Part shown: piece by piece, positions 26,405-36,098 of the stretch
Layout of the letters: each line of letters opens with the position of its first letter
Position numbering within the stretch: position 1 is the stretch's first letter
NCBI GenBank assembly: GCA_902761055.1
Contig: CACWIS010000004.1
Coordinates: forward strand, 1 to 64,000
Direction: 5' to 3'
DNA length: 64,000 nt
DNA from: Oscillospiraceae bacterium
Lineage (GTDB): Bacteria > Bacillota > Clostridia > Oscillospirales > Oscillospiraceae
Translations under genes and position numbers: made by a program
The notes under the pieces: generated by a model
What the model saw: the letters and a program-made list of their open reading frames with translations, nothing else
The model's database searches: none
What the model was told of the DNA's origin: nothing

Positions 26405-27670
26405 ATGAACTACAGCAAAAAGACCGTTTACGACGTAGACGTCAAAGGCAAAAAAGTTCTTCTCCGCTGCGATTTCAACGTCCCCCAGGACAAGAAGACC
26501 GGTGAGATCACTTCCGACAAGCGCATCAAGGCGGCGATCCCCACGATCCGCTACCTGCTCGACAACGGCGCCGCCGTCATCGCCTGCTCCCATCTGGGCA
26601 AGCCGGTCGCGACCTTTGAGGGCTATGTGAAGAAGCAGGTCGAAAAGGGCAAGAACGAGGCCGACGTCACCCGTGAGGACTGGGAGAAGTCCCTGCGCAA
26701 GCTGACCCTGGCGCCCGTCGCCAAGCGTCTCGGCGAGCTGCTGGGTACGGACGTGATCTTTGCCTCCGACACGATCGGGCCCGACGCGCAGGCCAAGGCC
26801 GCCGCACTGCAGCCCGGCCAGATCCTCCTGCTGGAGAACCTGCGTTTCGCCAAGGGCGAGACCAAGAACGACCCCGCCTTCGCCAAGGCGCTGGCCGACA
26901 TGGCGGAGATCTTCGTCTCCGACGCCTTCGGCACCGTGCACAGAGCGCACGCCTCCACCGCCGGCGTCGCGGATTATCTGCCCGCTTACTCCGGCCTGCT
27001 CGTCGACAAGGAGCTGTCCGTGATGGGCAAGGCGCTCGACGATCCCAAGCGTCCCTTCGTGGCCGTGCTCGGCGGCGCCAAGGTCTCCGACAAGATCAAC
27101 GTCATCAACAACCTCCTCGAGAAGGCCGATACCATCATCATCGGCGGCGGCATGGCGTACACCTTCAAGAAGGCCCAGGGCTTCTCGATCGGCAAGTCTC
27201 TCCTCGAGGCCGACCGTCTCGACTACGCGAAGGAAATGATCGCCAAGGCCGCGGCCAGGGGCGTGAACTTCCTGCTGCCCGTGGACAACCTATGCGCGGC
27301 GGAGTTCTCCGCCGAGGCCGAGCCCGTCCTCGCCGGCGAGGATATCCCGGACGAGCTGATGGGCATGGACATCGGCCCCAAGACCGTGGAGCTCTTCTCC
27401 GCGGCGGTCAAGGGCGCCGGCACCATCGTCTGGAACGGACCGATGGGCGTCTTTGAGTTCGAGAGCTTTGCGGGCGGCACCAAGGCCATGGCCCAGGCGC
27501 TGGCCGATTCCGGCGCGATCACGATCGTCGGCGGCGGCGACAGCGCGGCCGCGGTCGAAAAGCTCGGCTTTGCCGACCGCATCACCCACATCTCCACCGG
27601 CGGCGGCGCGAGCCTCGAGTTCCTCGAGGGCAAGGAGCTGCCGGGCGTGGCCTGCCTGCTGGACAAGTAA
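26405..27670 (+). CDS. pgk: Phosphoglycerate kinase
   Basis: Glycolytic enzyme converting 1,3-bisphosphoglycerate and ADP to 3-phosphoglycerate and ATP. 421 residues from [10 protein letters not shown] (GAGGAGG upstream). N-domain substrate residues in [15 protein letters not shown] and [14 protein letters not shown]; nucleotide motifs [20 protein letters not shown] and [11 protein letters not shown]. First gene of a pgk-tpiA-gpmI glycolytic operon; gapA is not in the window. Confidence 0.98.
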   Translation: MNYSKKTVYDVDVKGKKVLLRCDFNVPQDKKTGEITSDKRIKAAIPTIRYLLDNGAAVIACSHLGKPVATFEGYVKKQVEKGKNEADVTREDWEKSLRKLTLAPVAKRLGELLGTDVIFASDTIGPDAQAKAAALQPGQILLLENLRFAKGETKNDPAFAKALADMAEIFVSDAFGTVHRAHASTAGVADYLPAYSGLLVDKELSVMGKALDDPKRPFVAVLGGAKVSDKINVINNLLEKADTIIIGGGMAYTFKKAQGFSIGKSLLEADRLDYAKEMIAKAAARGVNFLLPVDNLCAAEFSAEAEPVLAGEDIPDELMGMDIGPKTVELFSAAVKGAGTIVWNGPMGVFEFESFAGGTKAMAQALADSGAITIVGGGDSAAAVEKLGFADRITHISTGGGASLEFLEGKELPGVACLLDK

Positions 27671-27716
27671 GAACGGAGCCCTCCCCGCACGCGGGGAAGC
27701 GGAGAAAGGATAGAAA

Positions 27717-28490
27717 ATGAACAGAAAATACCGTAAGACCATTATTGCGGGCAACTGGAAAATGAACATGCTCGCCTCCGAGATCAAGCCCTTCATGGAG
27801 CAGCTCAAGGAGAATCTTCCCAAGACCAAGACCTGTGAGATCGTGCTCTGCACCCCCGCGGTGATGATCCCCGCGATGGTCAAGCTCGGCAAGGAGTGCA
27901 AGGTACAGAGCGGCGGCGAGGACGTCTCGAAGTATGAGAAGGGCGCCTACACCGGCGAGGTCTCCGCGGCCCAGCTCGCGGACGTCGGCGCGAAATACTG
28001 CATCGTCGGCCACTCTGAGCGCCGCCAGTACCACGGCGAGAGCGACATGCTCGTCAACGAGAAGGCCAAGGCCCTGCTCGCGAAGGGCATCAGCCCCATC
28101 ATCTGCGTGGGCGAGAGCCTGGAGCAGCGCGAGATGGATCTGACGATGGAGTACGTCGCCTATCAGGTCAAGACCGCGCTCAGCGGCATCGACGCGGCCC
28201 AGCTGCGCCGCTGCGTGATCGCCTATGAGCCCATCTGGGCCATCGGCACCGGCAAGACCGCCACGGCCGAGCAGGCGCAGGAGGTCTGCGAGGGCATCCG
28301 CGCCGTCATCCGCAAGATCTACGGCGCCCGTCCCGCGCGCGCCGTCTCCATCCTCTACGGCGGCAGCATGAACGCCAAGAACGCGGCCGAGCTGCTCGCC
28401 CAGCCGGACATCGACGGCGGTCTGATCGGCGGCGCCTCGCTCAAGCCGGTCGACTTCTCCGTCATCGTCAAGGCGACCGATCAGGAGTAA
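27717..28490 (+). CDS. tpiA: Triosephosphate isomerase
   Basis: Interconverts dihydroxyacetone phosphate and glyceraldehyde 3-phosphate. 257 residues with GNWKMN (catalytic Lys), GHSERR (electrophilic His), AYEPIWAIGTGK (catalytic Glu and flexible loop 6) and LYGGSMNAKNA phosphate-binding segment. Start preceded by GGAGAAAGGATAGAAA. 46 bases after pgk and 7 before gpmI. Confidence 0.98.
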   Translation: MNRKYRKTIIAGNWKMNMLASEIKPFMEQLKENLPKTKTCEIVLCTPAVMIPAMVKLGKECKVQSGGEDVSKYEKGAYTGEVSAAQLADVGAKYCIVGHSERRQYHGESDMLVNEKAKALLAKGISPIICVGESLEQREMDLTMEYVAYQVKTALSGIDAAQLRRCVIAYEPIWAIGTGKTATAEQAQEVCEGIRAVIRKIYGARPARAVSILYGGSMNAKNAAELLAQPDIDGGLIGGASLKPVDFSVIVKATDQE

Positions 28491-28497
28491 GGGCTCT

Positions 28498-30012
28498 ATG
28501 AGCAAAAAAGCTGTACTGATCATCATGGACGGCTTCGGCATCGCTCCGCCGACGGCGGGCAACGCGATCGCCGTGGCCGATACGCCGAACCTGGACCGGC
28601 TTTTCTCCGAGTACCCCTGCTCGCAGCTCTCCGCCTCCGGGCTCGACGTCGGTCTGCCCGAAGGGCAGATGGGCAACTCCGAGGTGGGCCATACCAACAT
28701 CGGAGCCGGCCGCGTGGTCTTCCAGATCCTGCCGAAGATGACGCAGGAGATCAAGACCGGAAAGTTCTTTGAAAACCCGGTCTACATCAAGGCCATCGAG
28801 GACGCGAAGGCGAACGGAAAGCCCCTGCACGTCATGGGCCTGCTCTCCGACGGCGGCGTGCACAGCCATCTCGGCCACATCTTCGCGATGCTCGACATGG
28901 CCGGGCGGCGCGGTGTGGAAAAGGTCTTCGTCCACTGCTTCCTCGACGGGCGCGACGTCCCGCCGACGAGCGGCGCGGGCTTCGTCCGCGCGCTGCAGGA
29001 GAAGTGCGATTCGCTCGGCAACGCGCGCATCGCCACGGTGCAGGGCCGCTTCTGGGGCATGGACCGCGACAAGCGCTGGGACCGCGTCGAGCGGGGCTAT
29101 AACGCCATCGTCTGCGGCGAGGGCGTGCGCGACGACGACGCGGTGCACGCCGTGGAGGCAAGCTACGCCGCCGGCGTCACCGACGAGTTCGTCGAGCCCG
29201 TGGTCGTCTGCCCCGAGGGCGCGATCAACGCGGGCGACAGTGTGATCTTCATGAACTTCCGCCCCGACCGCGCCAGAGAGATGACCTGGGCGCTGAACCT
29301 GCCGGACTTCGACGGCTTTGCGCGCAAAAAGACCGTCTTCCCGCTGTCCTACGTCTGCACGGCGCAGTACGACGAGACGCTGACGCTGCCGATCGCCTAC
29401 CCGCCGGAGGTCATCACGAACACGCTCGGCGACCTCATCAGCGAGAAGGGCCTGCGGCAGTTCCGCGTCGCGGAGACCGAGAAGTACGCGCACGTGACCT
29501 TCTTCTTCAACGGCGGCGTGGAAAAGCAGGGCGAGGGCGAGGACCGCTGCCTGGTCCCGTCTCCCAAGGAGTTCCCGACCTATGACCTGATTCCGCAGAT
29601 GAGCGCCGTCAAGGTCTGCGACAAGGTCGTCGAGGCGCTCGCGTCCGAGCAATATGACCTGATCGTCTGTAACTTCGCCAACTGCGACATGGTCGGCCAC
29701 ACCGGCGTGATGGAGGCCGCGGTCCGGGCGGTCGAGACCGTCGACGCCTGCCTCGGCCGCATCGCCGCGGAAGCCGCGAAGCACGAGGACGTGACGCTGC
29801 TCATCACCGCCGACCACGGCAACGCCGACTGTATGTTCGACGAGAGCGGCAAGGTCAACACGGCGCACACCACCAATCCGGTGCCCTTCTGCGTGACGAA
29901 GAAGGGCGCGAAGCTCGAAAACGGCCGCCTGGCCGACATCGCCCCGACGATCCTGCGCATCATGGAGCTGGATCAGCCGGCGGAAATGACCGGCAAGTGC
30001 CTGATCAGCTGA
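28498..30012 (+). CDS. gpmI: 2,3-bisphosphoglycerate-independent phosphoglycerate mutase
   Basis: Mn-dependent enzyme interconverting 3- and 2-phosphoglycerate. 504 residues with the alkaline-phosphatase-like metal sites: IMDGFG, the phospho-serine in GNSEVGHTNIGAGR, NFRPDRAREM, NCDMVGHTG and TADHGNADCM. Last gene of the glycolytic operon, followed by a strong terminator. Confidence 0.98.
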   Translation: MSKKAVLIIMDGFGIAPPTAGNAIAVADTPNLDRLFSEYPCSQLSASGLDVGLPEGQMGNSEVGHTNIGAGRVVFQILPKMTQEIKTGKFFENPVYIKAIEDAKANGKPLHVMGLLSDGGVHSHLGHIFAMLDMAGRRGVEKVFVHCFLDGRDVPPTSGAGFVRALQEKCDSLGNARIATVQGRFWGMDRDKRWDRVERGYNAIVCGEGVRDDDAVHAVEASYAAGVTDEFVEPVVVCPEGAINAGDSVIFMNFRPDRAREMTWALNLPDFDGFARKKTVFPLSYVCTAQYDETLTLPIAYPPEVITNTLGDLISEKGLRQFRVAETEKYAHVTFFFNGGVEKQGEGEDRCLVPSPKEFPTYDLIPQMSAVKVCDKVVEALASEQYDLIVCNFANCDMVGHTGVMEAAVRAVETVDACLGRIAAEAAKHEDVTLLITADHGNADCMFDESGKVNTAHTTNPVPFCVTKKGAKLENGRLADIAPTILRIMELDQPAEMTGKCLIS

Positions 30013-30022
30013 ACGGCAAAAG

Positions 30023-30060
30023 AAAAAAGCAGGAGTGCTTTTCAACACTCCTGCTTTTTT
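30023..30060. terminator. Bidirectional terminator after gpmI
   Basis: AGCAGGAGTG (30028-30037) pairs with CACTCCTGCT (30046-30055), flanked by an A6 run on the left and a T-rich run on the right; it serves gpmI and the convergent J-domain gene. Confidence 0.9.
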
Positions 30061-30069
30061 TTCGTTTTT

Positions 30070-30756
30070 TCAGATGCAGCAGATCCGCAGCCCCATGCAG
30101 TTGAGACACATGTTTGCCGCGCACAGCGTCATACACAGCCGGTCCGGCGCAAAGCCGCTGCGGTAATTCGTCGCGTAGCTCCGGTAGAAATCGCCGCCGC
30201 TCTGCAGCTGGGCGAGCAGCGTGCGGTATTCCTCGTTGTCCGGCTCGATCTCCACGGCCTTCTTCGCGCTCTCCAGCGCCGCGATCTTGTTGCCGAGATA
30301 CATATTCGCCCCGGCGTGGAGATAGTACCACTTGCCGTCCCGCTCGGCGAGCGGGACGCCCGAGAGCGCCGTGAGCGCCTCCTTGTACATGCCGTTGCGG
30401 ATATAGCTCTTCGCAGCGGTGTACTCGCTGCGCTCATACTGCTGGCGCTGCTGCGCTCCGCCGAAGGGATCGCCGTAGGGATTCCAGCCGGTCCAGCTGC
30501 TCCAGCCGTAGGGGTCCTGCGCGCTGTACTGCTGATAGGCTGCGGCGCCGGAGCCGTAAGCGGCCGAGGGGCCGACGTCGCCGCTCTTGATGCGGTCGTA
30601 GGCGTCGTTGATCTCGTTCATCTTTTCGGCGGCCTGCGCGTCGCCCGGATTCATGTCCGGGTGGTACTTCTTGGCGAGATCACGGTATGCTTTTTTGATC
30701 TCCTCGTCGCTCGCGTCCGGGGACACGCCGAGGACCTTATACGGGTCCTGTACCAT
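30070..30756 (-). CDS. J-domain protein with C-terminal TPR-like region and cysteine-rich tail
   Basis: 228 residues from [10 protein letters not shown]. The J domain (1-70) has the HPD motif ([10 protein letters not shown]) that stimulates DnaK ATPase. A Gly/Tyr/Gln-rich linker follows, then a TPR-like pair ([46 protein letters not shown]). The tail [13 protein letters not shown] is unusual and could bind metal or lie on a membrane. The start overlaps the upstream DUF5685 gene by 20 bases; a co-chaperone recruited to a particular client is the likely role. Confidence 0.88.
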   Translation of the reverse strand: MVQDPYKVLGVSPDASDEEIKKAYRDLAKKYHPDMNPGDAQAAEKMNEINDAYDRIKSGDVGPSAAYGSGAAAYQQYSAQDPYGWSSWTGWNPYGDPFGGAQQRQQYERSEYTAAKSYIRNGMYKEALTALSGVPLAERDGKWYYLHAGANMYLGNKIAALESAKKAVEIEPDNEEYRTLLAQLQSGGDFYRSYATNYRSGFAPDRLCMTLCAANMCLNCMGLRICCI

Positions 30757-31579
30757 CTGCGGGATCTTCTCCTCCGTATTTTTTGTCAAAGCGCGCCCAG
30801 ACTCCGGCGCAGAGGATGTTGTCGAGAATGTCCCTGTCCTGCACGAGCGGCAGCCGGTCGTAATGCCGCAGGGCCTCTCCCAGCAGCATCCGAAGGATAT
30901 CGCGGAAAAAGGCGGCGTTCTCCAGTCCGTAGCGCCGGCGGAAGGGGTTGTAGCGATTGCGGAGCGTGTCGGCGTCAAGGTCGAGACAGGCGTCCATGAT
31001 ATAGAGAAAGCGCCCCAGAGCATCGCCCATGGCGCGCAGATCTTCGCTCCAGCGGCCGCCGCACGGATCGAACAGCTCGGCCATCAGCGCGCCGAAGGCG
31101 GCGGCCGCCGCGTCCGGTGCGTCGAGTTTTTTCTCTTCGATCTCTCGCAGCGCACGGATCGAGCGTTCCATCGCCTCGCACTGCCGCGGATAGCGCGCGC
31201 AGACCTCGCGGTAGCCACGGCGCAGCAGCGCCGCCTCCGCGGCGGAGAGGACGCTGCCGTCGTCGTCCCAGTTGTCCAGGCATTTGAGATAGCCCAGGGC
31301 GAGGTTCATGTCGGCGGCGTAGTCGGTGAATTCGTCGCGCAGCCAGGGGCGTTTTTTGATGGGGTGTACGAGACAGCCGTCCTCGCCGCTCCGCTCCTCC
31401 GGCTCGTAAAGCGAGGAGAGCAGCAGCACGAGAAAGCTCATGTCGAACTGCAGCGTCAGCGCGGCGCTCTGCCCGTGACGCTCGCGCAGCGCGCGGCACA
31501 GTCCGCAGTAGCTCGCCCTGTAGCGTGCGGCGCCCGCTTCTTCGAGCAGCTCCGTCCGCGCGGTCAGCGTTCCGAACAT
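30737..31579 (-). CDS. DUF5685 family protein
   Basis: 280 residues starting [16 protein letters not shown]; the ATG overlaps the upstream stop (ATGA). The conserved [13 protein letters not shown] start, the [19 protein letters not shown] helix and the [19 protein letters not shown] segment match a helical family of Clostridia and Actinobacteria that usually sits beside J-domain genes, as here. Function unknown. The Cys pair and acidic DDWDDD segments could be metal-binding, which is inference only. Confidence 0.8.
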   Translation of the reverse strand: MFGTLTARTELLEEAGAARYRASYCGLCRALRERHGQSAALTLQFDMSFLVLLLSSLYEPEERSGEDGCLVHPIKKRPWLRDEFTDYAADMNLALGYLKCLDNWDDDGSVLSAAEAALLRRGYREVCARYPRQCEAMERSIRALREIEEKKLDAPDAAAAAFGALMAELFDPCGGRWSEDLRAMGDALGRFLYIMDACLDLDADTLRNRYNPFRRRYGLENAAFFRDILRMLLGEALRHYDRLPLVQDRDILDNILCAGVWARFDKKYGGEDPADGTGPV

Positions 31580-32004
31580 CAGGATTTGCCGGTGAAGGAG
31601 GTGCCGCACTTGCGGCAGACGATCTTGATCTTGCCGCGGCCCTTCGGCACGCGCAGCGTCGCATGGCAGGAGGGGCAGACGAAAAACTTGTAGTCCCGGC
31701 GCTGCTTCCAGCGCTCGCCCAGCAGACGGACGCGGGAGCTGAGCTTGTACTTCGCGCGAAGATAACGGCTGTTCTCATCCTGCCGCCTGTAGACGTTGCG
31801 CGAGAGCATGCGGAAATAGATGTAGACGAGCAGCGCGAGCACGAGCAGGAACAGCTTTCCGCCCAGCAGCGTGGAGAGCAGGATCAACACCAGCGAGCAG
31901 ATCATGAGAAAGACGTTGAACTGGTCGTTGCCGTTGCGCCCGACCATGAAGCGCGCCGTGCGCTGTCTCGCGTCGGATAAGAATTGTGAGAAACGCTCTT
32001 TCAT
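31579..32004 (-). CDS. Membrane protein with C-terminal zinc ribbon
   Basis: 141 residues: two close hydrophobic helices (about 30-47 and 50-66) and a C-terminal zinc ribbon CPSCHATLRVPKGRGKIKIVCRKCG, with the ribbon expected in the cytosol. Coupled by ATGA overlap to the DUF5685 gene and, through it, to the J-domain gene, so the three probably work together. Function unknown. Confidence 0.8.
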   Translation of the reverse strand: MKERFSQFLSDARQRTARFMVGRNGNDQFNVFLMICSLVLILLSTLLGGKLFLLVLALLVYIYFRMLSRNVYRRQDENSRYLRAKYKLSSRVRLLGERWKQRRDYKFFVCPSCHATLRVPKGRGKIKIVCRKCGTSFTGKS

Positions 32005-32118
32005 ACGGCCACCGCGGAGGCAGGAGCCTCCCTCTTAAGATTTCTTTATAAAAGAGTTTACCACAACAGCGTGGGAAAACATCACAAATCTGTTAACAAG
32101 CAGGGAAAAAGAGGCGCG

Positions 32119-33189
32119 TTATACCGGCTCGCCGCGCCGCGCGCGCAGGCTCAGCTCCACGATCGTCTCGCACAGCTCGGGGTAGCTCATGCCCACGACC
32201 GCGGCGGCCTTGGGGATGAGGCTGTTGGGCGTCATGCCGGGCAGGGTGTTGACCTCGAGGCACCAGGCGCGGCCCTCCGCGTCGAGAAGAAAGTCGGTGC
32301 GGGAGTATACCGAAAGGCCCAGCGCACGGTGGAATTTCAGGGCCGCCTCGCCCAGCATCCGCTGCTCGGCCTCGGTGATCGGCGCGGGGCAGATCTCGCG
32401 CGCGCCCTCGCTGCCGCTCTGGTACTTGGCCACGTAGTCGAAGCTCGAGCCCTCGGGCGGGACGATCTCGATCGCGGGCAGCGCCCGGTCGCCGAGCACC
32501 GGCACGGTCAGCTCGCGCCCGGTGATCTTCTCCTCGACGACGACGCGGTCGCCGTAGCGCAGGATGTCGTGCAGCGCGCTCTCCAGCTCCTCGCGCGTGT
32601 CGGGCAGCTGTACGCCGATCGACGAGCCGCCGTTGACGACCTTGACCGCGCAGGGGACGGGCAGCTCCTGTGTCAGACGCGGGATATCCTCCTCGCAATA
32701 GCGCAGCTCGCGCCACTTGGGCGTGCGGATGCCGTTGGCGTCCATGATGCGCTTGGCCACGGCCTTGTCCATGGCCATGCCGCTGCCGAGATAGTCCGAG
32801 CCCGTATAGGGCACGCCGAGCAGATCGAGCGCGGCCTGGATCTTGCCGTCCTCGCCGTCCGCGCCGTGCAGACCGAGGAACACGCAGTCGGCCAGACGGC
32901 AGATCTCCAGCACGTTTTTGCCGAGGCGGCTGGGGCTCTGATCGCGGCGCGAGGCCTTCACAGCCTCGAGGTCGGGCGCGGTCTTTTCGATCGCGACCTG
33001 CCCGCAGAAGCCGTCCGGCGCGTCAAAGGCGTCGGCGAGCGGGCCGTCGTAATCCTCGAGCCCGAGGAACATGTCCACGAAAATGGCCTTGTGGCCGAGA
33101 GAGCGCAGCGCGCGGCACACGGAGGTGCCGGTCACGAGCGCGACATGGCGTTCGGTAGAGATGCCGCCGCCGAGAACAACGATTTTCAT
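32119..33189 (-). CDS. ddl: D-alanine--D-alanine ligase
   Basis: ATP-grasp enzyme making the D-Ala-D-Ala dipeptide for peptidoglycan. 356 residues: VVLGGGISTERHVAL at the N-terminus, the LHGADGEDGKIQA loop, CAVKVVNGGSSIGV (ATP), and EVNTLPGMTPNSLIPKAA with the metal/D-Ala residues. The tyrosine of YTGSDYLGS favours D-Ala over D-lactate in the second subsite by family rules. Its own unit, 114 bases from the next gene. Confidence 0.95.
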   Translation of the reverse strand: MKIVVLGGGISTERHVALVTGTSVCRALRSLGHKAIFVDMFLGLEDYDGPLADAFDAPDGFCGQVAIEKTAPDLEAVKASRRDQSPSRLGKNVLEICRLADCVFLGLHGADGEDGKIQAALDLLGVPYTGSDYLGSGMAMDKAVAKRIMDANGIRTPKWRELRYCEEDIPRLTQELPVPCAVKVVNGGSSIGVQLPDTREELESALHDILRYGDRVVVEEKITGRELTVPVLGDRALPAIEIVPPEGSSFDYVAKYQSGSEGAREICPAPITEAEQRMLGEAALKFHRALGLSVYSRTDFLLDAEGRAWCLEVNTLPGMTPNSLIPKAAAVVGMSYPELCETIVELSLRARRGEPV

Positions 33190-33292
33190 GTTGGCTCACT
33201 TCCTTTTTTCATACCATTATACGATACCACTTCCGCACGGATTTCACAAGAAAAAAATCAGCCGCGGCTCCTTGCTTCGCCGTGCGCCGCGG

Positions 33293-33321
33293 TTGACAAT
33301 TGCCCGCGCAGATCCTATGAT
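33293..33321 (+). promoter_or_regulatory. Promoter upstream of the hypothetical/CatA-like pair
   Basis: TTGACA (33293-33298), 17-bp spacer, TATGAT (33316-33321), 34 bases before the start codon. Confidence 0.85.
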
Positions 33322-33355
33322 GGGGTCGGAAAAACGCGGGAAAGGAGAGAGGGCG

Positions 33356-33871
33356 ATGGCACGGCTCGAAAAGGACGCGGCGGAGCTGCTGCTCCGTGCG
33401 CTGACGGATCGGCACAGCGCGGTCACGGAAAAGGGCTTTGCAGTCGATCTGCGCCGCGACACCGCCGCGTGGCGGCGCGCGGTCTCCGCGCTCGGCAGAC
33501 ACAGGGCCTACCGGCTGATGGCCGGGCGGCTGTGCGCGCTCTATGAGAGCCGCTTCGGCCGTCCCTTCCTTTTCTCGGAGCGCTGTGTCGCCTTCGAGAT
33601 CGCCTACCACGCCGAGGCCTATTTCTGGACGCAGGGCCTGGGCGGACGGCGGCATGTGAGCACGCTGCTTTACCCGCGCGGCGCGCTCGTCCGGCACTGC
33701 GAGGTCGTCGATATCTCGACGGACGATACGGCGGTGTGGAAGCAGCGGACGATGTTCGGCTATGCCGCCGGCGTGCGGCCCTGCTGGCGCGGCACGGAAC
33801 ACGACCCCTTCGTACGCCGCGGCATGATCCGCAGGCTCGCAAAGAGAGGAGAAAAGGAGAAAAAACCATGA
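33356..33871 (+). CDS. Hypothetical protein preceding the CatA-like gene
   Basis: 171 residues from MARLEKDAAELLL (AAAGGAGAGAGGGCG upstream). A basic, aromatic-rich protein with no recognised motif. Visible elements are the helix LRALTDRHSAVTEKGFAV, AFEIAYHAEAYFWTQGLGG and a basic C-terminus (MIRRLAKRGEKEKKP). Its stop overlaps the next gene's start (ATGA), implying joint expression with the acyltransferase-like protein. I do not recognise the family. Confidence 0.65.
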   Translation: MARLEKDAAELLLRALTDRHSAVTEKGFAVDLRRDTAAWRRAVSALGRHRAYRLMAGRLCALYESRFGRPFLFSERCVAFEIAYHAEAYFWTQGLGGRRHVSTLLYPRGALVRHCEVVDISTDDTAVWKQRTMFGYAAGVRPCWRGTEHDPFVRRGMIRRLAKRGEKEKKP

Positions 33872-34548
33872 ACTACCGCGTGATCGACCCGGAGAAATAC
33901 TACCGCGGGGACGTATACCGCCGCTTTACGAAGGACTGCCGCTGCTCGGTCTCCATGACCGCCCGCGTGGACGTAACGGCGCTGGCGGTGGTCTCCGGAC
34001 AGCAGGGGAGACGGTTTTATGTAAACTTCCTTTATCTGCTCTGCAGGGCGCTCAACTCGCGCGACGATTATAAAATGGGTTATCTCTGGGAGACGGACAC
34101 CCTGATCTGCTACGACGAGATCAACCCCACGCAGTACGTCTTCCACGAGGACACGGAGACCTGTACGCCGGTCTACACGCACTGGTGCGAGGACTATGAG
34201 CGCTTCTACGCCGCGGCGCTCGCGGACCTGGAGCGGGAGAAGACCGAGCGCGCCGGCAAATTCGACGGCGCGGGGCATCCGAACTGGTTCGACGCCTCGT
34301 TCCTGCCCTGGATCTCATACGACGCGCTGCACGTCGAACTGCCGGACGGCTATCTGTTCTACGCCCCGATCGTCAACTGGGGCAAATACCGCGAGGAGAA
34401 CGGCCGGCTGATGATGCCCGTGACGCTGCGGCTCAACCACGCCGTCGCGGACGGCTATCTGATCGCAAGGTTCTTCGGCCTGCTGCAGGATGAGATCGAC
34501 GCCTTCTGCAGCGGGAGCATTCGGACGGCTTTGCGCCCGGATGCTTGA
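33868..34548 (+). CDS. Type A chloramphenicol acetyltransferase-like protein
   Basis: 226 residues. CatA fold: an N-terminal YRGDVYRRFTKDCRCSVSMTARVDVT segment, FYVNFLYLLCRALNSRDDYKMGY, and near the C-terminus LRLNHAVADGYLIARFF, where H191 corresponds to the catalytic histidine of the HHxxxDG motif (one His is replaced by Asn). It may acetylate chloramphenicol or, as for many CatA relatives, an unknown acceptor. Without the classical double His, resistance should not be assumed. Confidence 0.82.
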   Translation: MNYRVIDPEKYYRGDVYRRFTKDCRCSVSMTARVDVTALAVVSGQQGRRFYVNFLYLLCRALNSRDDYKMGYLWETDTLICYDEINPTQYVFHEDTETCTPVYTHWCEDYERFYAAALADLEREKTERAGKFDGAGHPNWFDASFLPWISYDALHVELPDGYLFYAPIVNWGKYREENGRLMMPVTLRLNHAVADGYLIARFFGLLQDEIDAFCSGSIRTALRPDA

Positions 34549-34574
34549 CGAGCGGCATGCTCCGGCGTTACAAT
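34545..34574 (+). promoter_or_regulatory. Promoter of the molybdopterin operon
   Basis: TTGACG (34545-34550), 18-bp spacer, TACAAT (34569-34574). The leader is only about 65 bases, too short for a Moco riboswitch. Confidence 0.65.
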
Positions 34575-34645
34575 AAGGCATCCGGCGGGGCGGCGGAAGC
34601 GCAGCCCTGCGGGCACCGCGGCGAGCGGAATCGAGGAAGGATCAC

Positions 34646-35599
34646 ATGAGGGACGCATTCGGAAGAGAGATCAATTATCTGCGCATTTCCGTGACGGAGC
34701 TGTGCAATCTGCGCTGCCGTTACTGCATGCCGGCGGACGGCGTGTGCAAGAGGGAGCACGACGAGATGCTCACGGAGGAGGAGATCGTCCTCGCCGTGCA
34801 GACGGCGGCGGAGCTCGGCGTCACGAAGCTGCGCATCACCGGCGGCGAGCCGCTGGTCAAAAAGAATATCGTCTCCATCTGCGGGAAGGCCGCGCAGGTC
34901 CCCGGTATCCGGGAGGTCTGCATCACGACCAACGGAACGCTCCTGCCGCAGCTTGCCGTGCCGCTGCGCGAAGCGGGCGTGGCGCGGCTGAACATCAGTC
35001 TCGACACGCTTGACGCGGAAAAATTCCGCTACATCACGCGCCTCGGCGAGCTGGAGCAGGCGCTCGGCGGCATCGAGGCCGCGCTCGCCGCGGGCTTTGA
35101 GAAGATCAAGCTCAACGCCGTTCTGATCGGCGGCTTCAACGACGATGAGATCCCGCAGCTCGCGGAGCTGACGCGGCGCTGGCCGGTCGATCTGCGCTTT
35201 ATCGAGATGATGCCGATGTACGACGGCGGCGACTTTTCCGAGGGTTCCTTTATCTCCAGCGACGTCGTGCTTCAGAAGCTGCCCGAGCTGACGGAAGAAC
35301 CGCGTGACGGCGGCGTGGCGCGGCTGTACCGCCTTCCCGGCGCACAGGGCCGCATCGGGCTCATCAGCCCGTTGAGCGCCCATTTCTGCGGCGAGTGCAA
35401 CCGCATCCGCCTGACGGCCGACGGCAGGCTCAAGCCCTGCCTGCACGGTCGTGAGGAGTTCTCGATCAAGGGCCTCGACGCGGCGGGCATGCGCGCGCAG
35501 TTTGAAAAAGCGATCCTCGCCAAGCCCGCGTGGCACGGCGAGCTGAACTACGCCCACCGCAGCCGGAGCGGGCGGAACATGAACCGGATAGGCGGGTAG
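34646..35599 (+). CDS. moaA: GTP 3',8-cyclase
   Basis: First step of molybdenum cofactor synthesis, a radical SAM enzyme. 317 residues with the N-terminal cluster C20/C24/C27 (CNLRCRYC), GGEPL, and the C-terminal cluster CGECNRIRLTADGRLKPC that binds GTP. The usual C-terminal GG is seen as IGG. First gene of moaA-moaC-mog-moaE, each gene within four bases or overlapping. Confidence 0.95.
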   Translation: MRDAFGREINYLRISVTELCNLRCRYCMPADGVCKREHDEMLTEEEIVLAVQTAAELGVTKLRITGGEPLVKKNIVSICGKAAQVPGIREVCITTNGTLLPQLAVPLREAGVARLNISLDTLDAEKFRYITRLGELEQALGGIEAALAAGFEKIKLNAVLIGGFNDDEIPQLAELTRRWPVDLRFIEMMPMYDGGDFSEGSFISSDVVLQKLPELTEEPRDGGVARLYRLPGAQGRIGLISPLSAHFCGECNRIRLTADGRLKPCLHGREEFSIKGLDAAGMRAQFEKAILAKPAWHGELNYAHRSRSGRNMNRIGG

Positions 35600-35603
35600 T
35601 ACG

Positions 35604-36098
35604 ATGCAGAACCAGAATGATTTTACACATTTCAACGACGAAGGCCGCGCGAAAATGGTGGACGTCGGCGACAAGCCGCCCACGCGCCGCACGGCGGTCG
35701 CCGGGGCGCGCGTGCTCGTCAGTCCCGAGACCTTCGCGCTGATCCGCAGCGGCGGGATGAAGAAGGGCGACGTGCTGACGGTCGCACAGATCGGCGGCAT
35801 CATGGGCGCCAAGCGCACGCCGGAGCTGATCCCGATGTGCCACCCGGTCGCGGTGGACGGGATCGACCTTTCGCTCTCGCTCGACGAGGAGCGCTGCAGC
35901 GTGGAGATCCGCGCGGCGGTGTCCTGCGGCGGGCGCACCGGCGTGGAAATGGAGGCGCTGACCGCGGCCTCGGTCGCGGCGCTGACGGTCTACGATATGT
36001 GCAAGGCCGTGCAGAAGGACATGGTCATCACCGACGTGCGCCTGCTGGAAAAGACGGGCGGCGTGCACGGAGATTTTCACAGGGAGGAAGAGACATGA
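35604..36098 (+). CDS. moaC: Cyclic pyranopterin monophosphate synthase
   Basis: Converts the MoaA product to cPMP. 164 residues with FTHFNDEGRAKMVDVGDK, MGAKRTPELIPMCHP (active site), TGVEMEALTAASVAALTVYDMCKAV and DVRLLEKTGG. Overlaps the next gene by ATGA. Confidence 0.97.
   Translation: MQNQNDFTHFNDEGRAKMVDVGDKPPTRRTAVAGARVLVSPETFALIRSGGMKKGDVLTVAQIGGIMGAKRTPELIPMCHPVAVDGIDLSLSLDEERCSVEIRAAVSCGGRTGVEMEALTAASVAALTVYDMCKAVQKDMVITDVRLLEKTGGVHGDFHREEET

Noticed and set aside
33868..34548. Chloramphenicol resistance gene
   Set aside because: The catalytic motif reads NHAVADG instead of HHxxxDG and the context is chromosomal, so only a CatA-like fold is claimed.
34575..34645. Moco riboswitch upstream of moaA
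   Set aside because: The leader is only about 70 bases and lacks the long multi-stem fold of that riboswitch.
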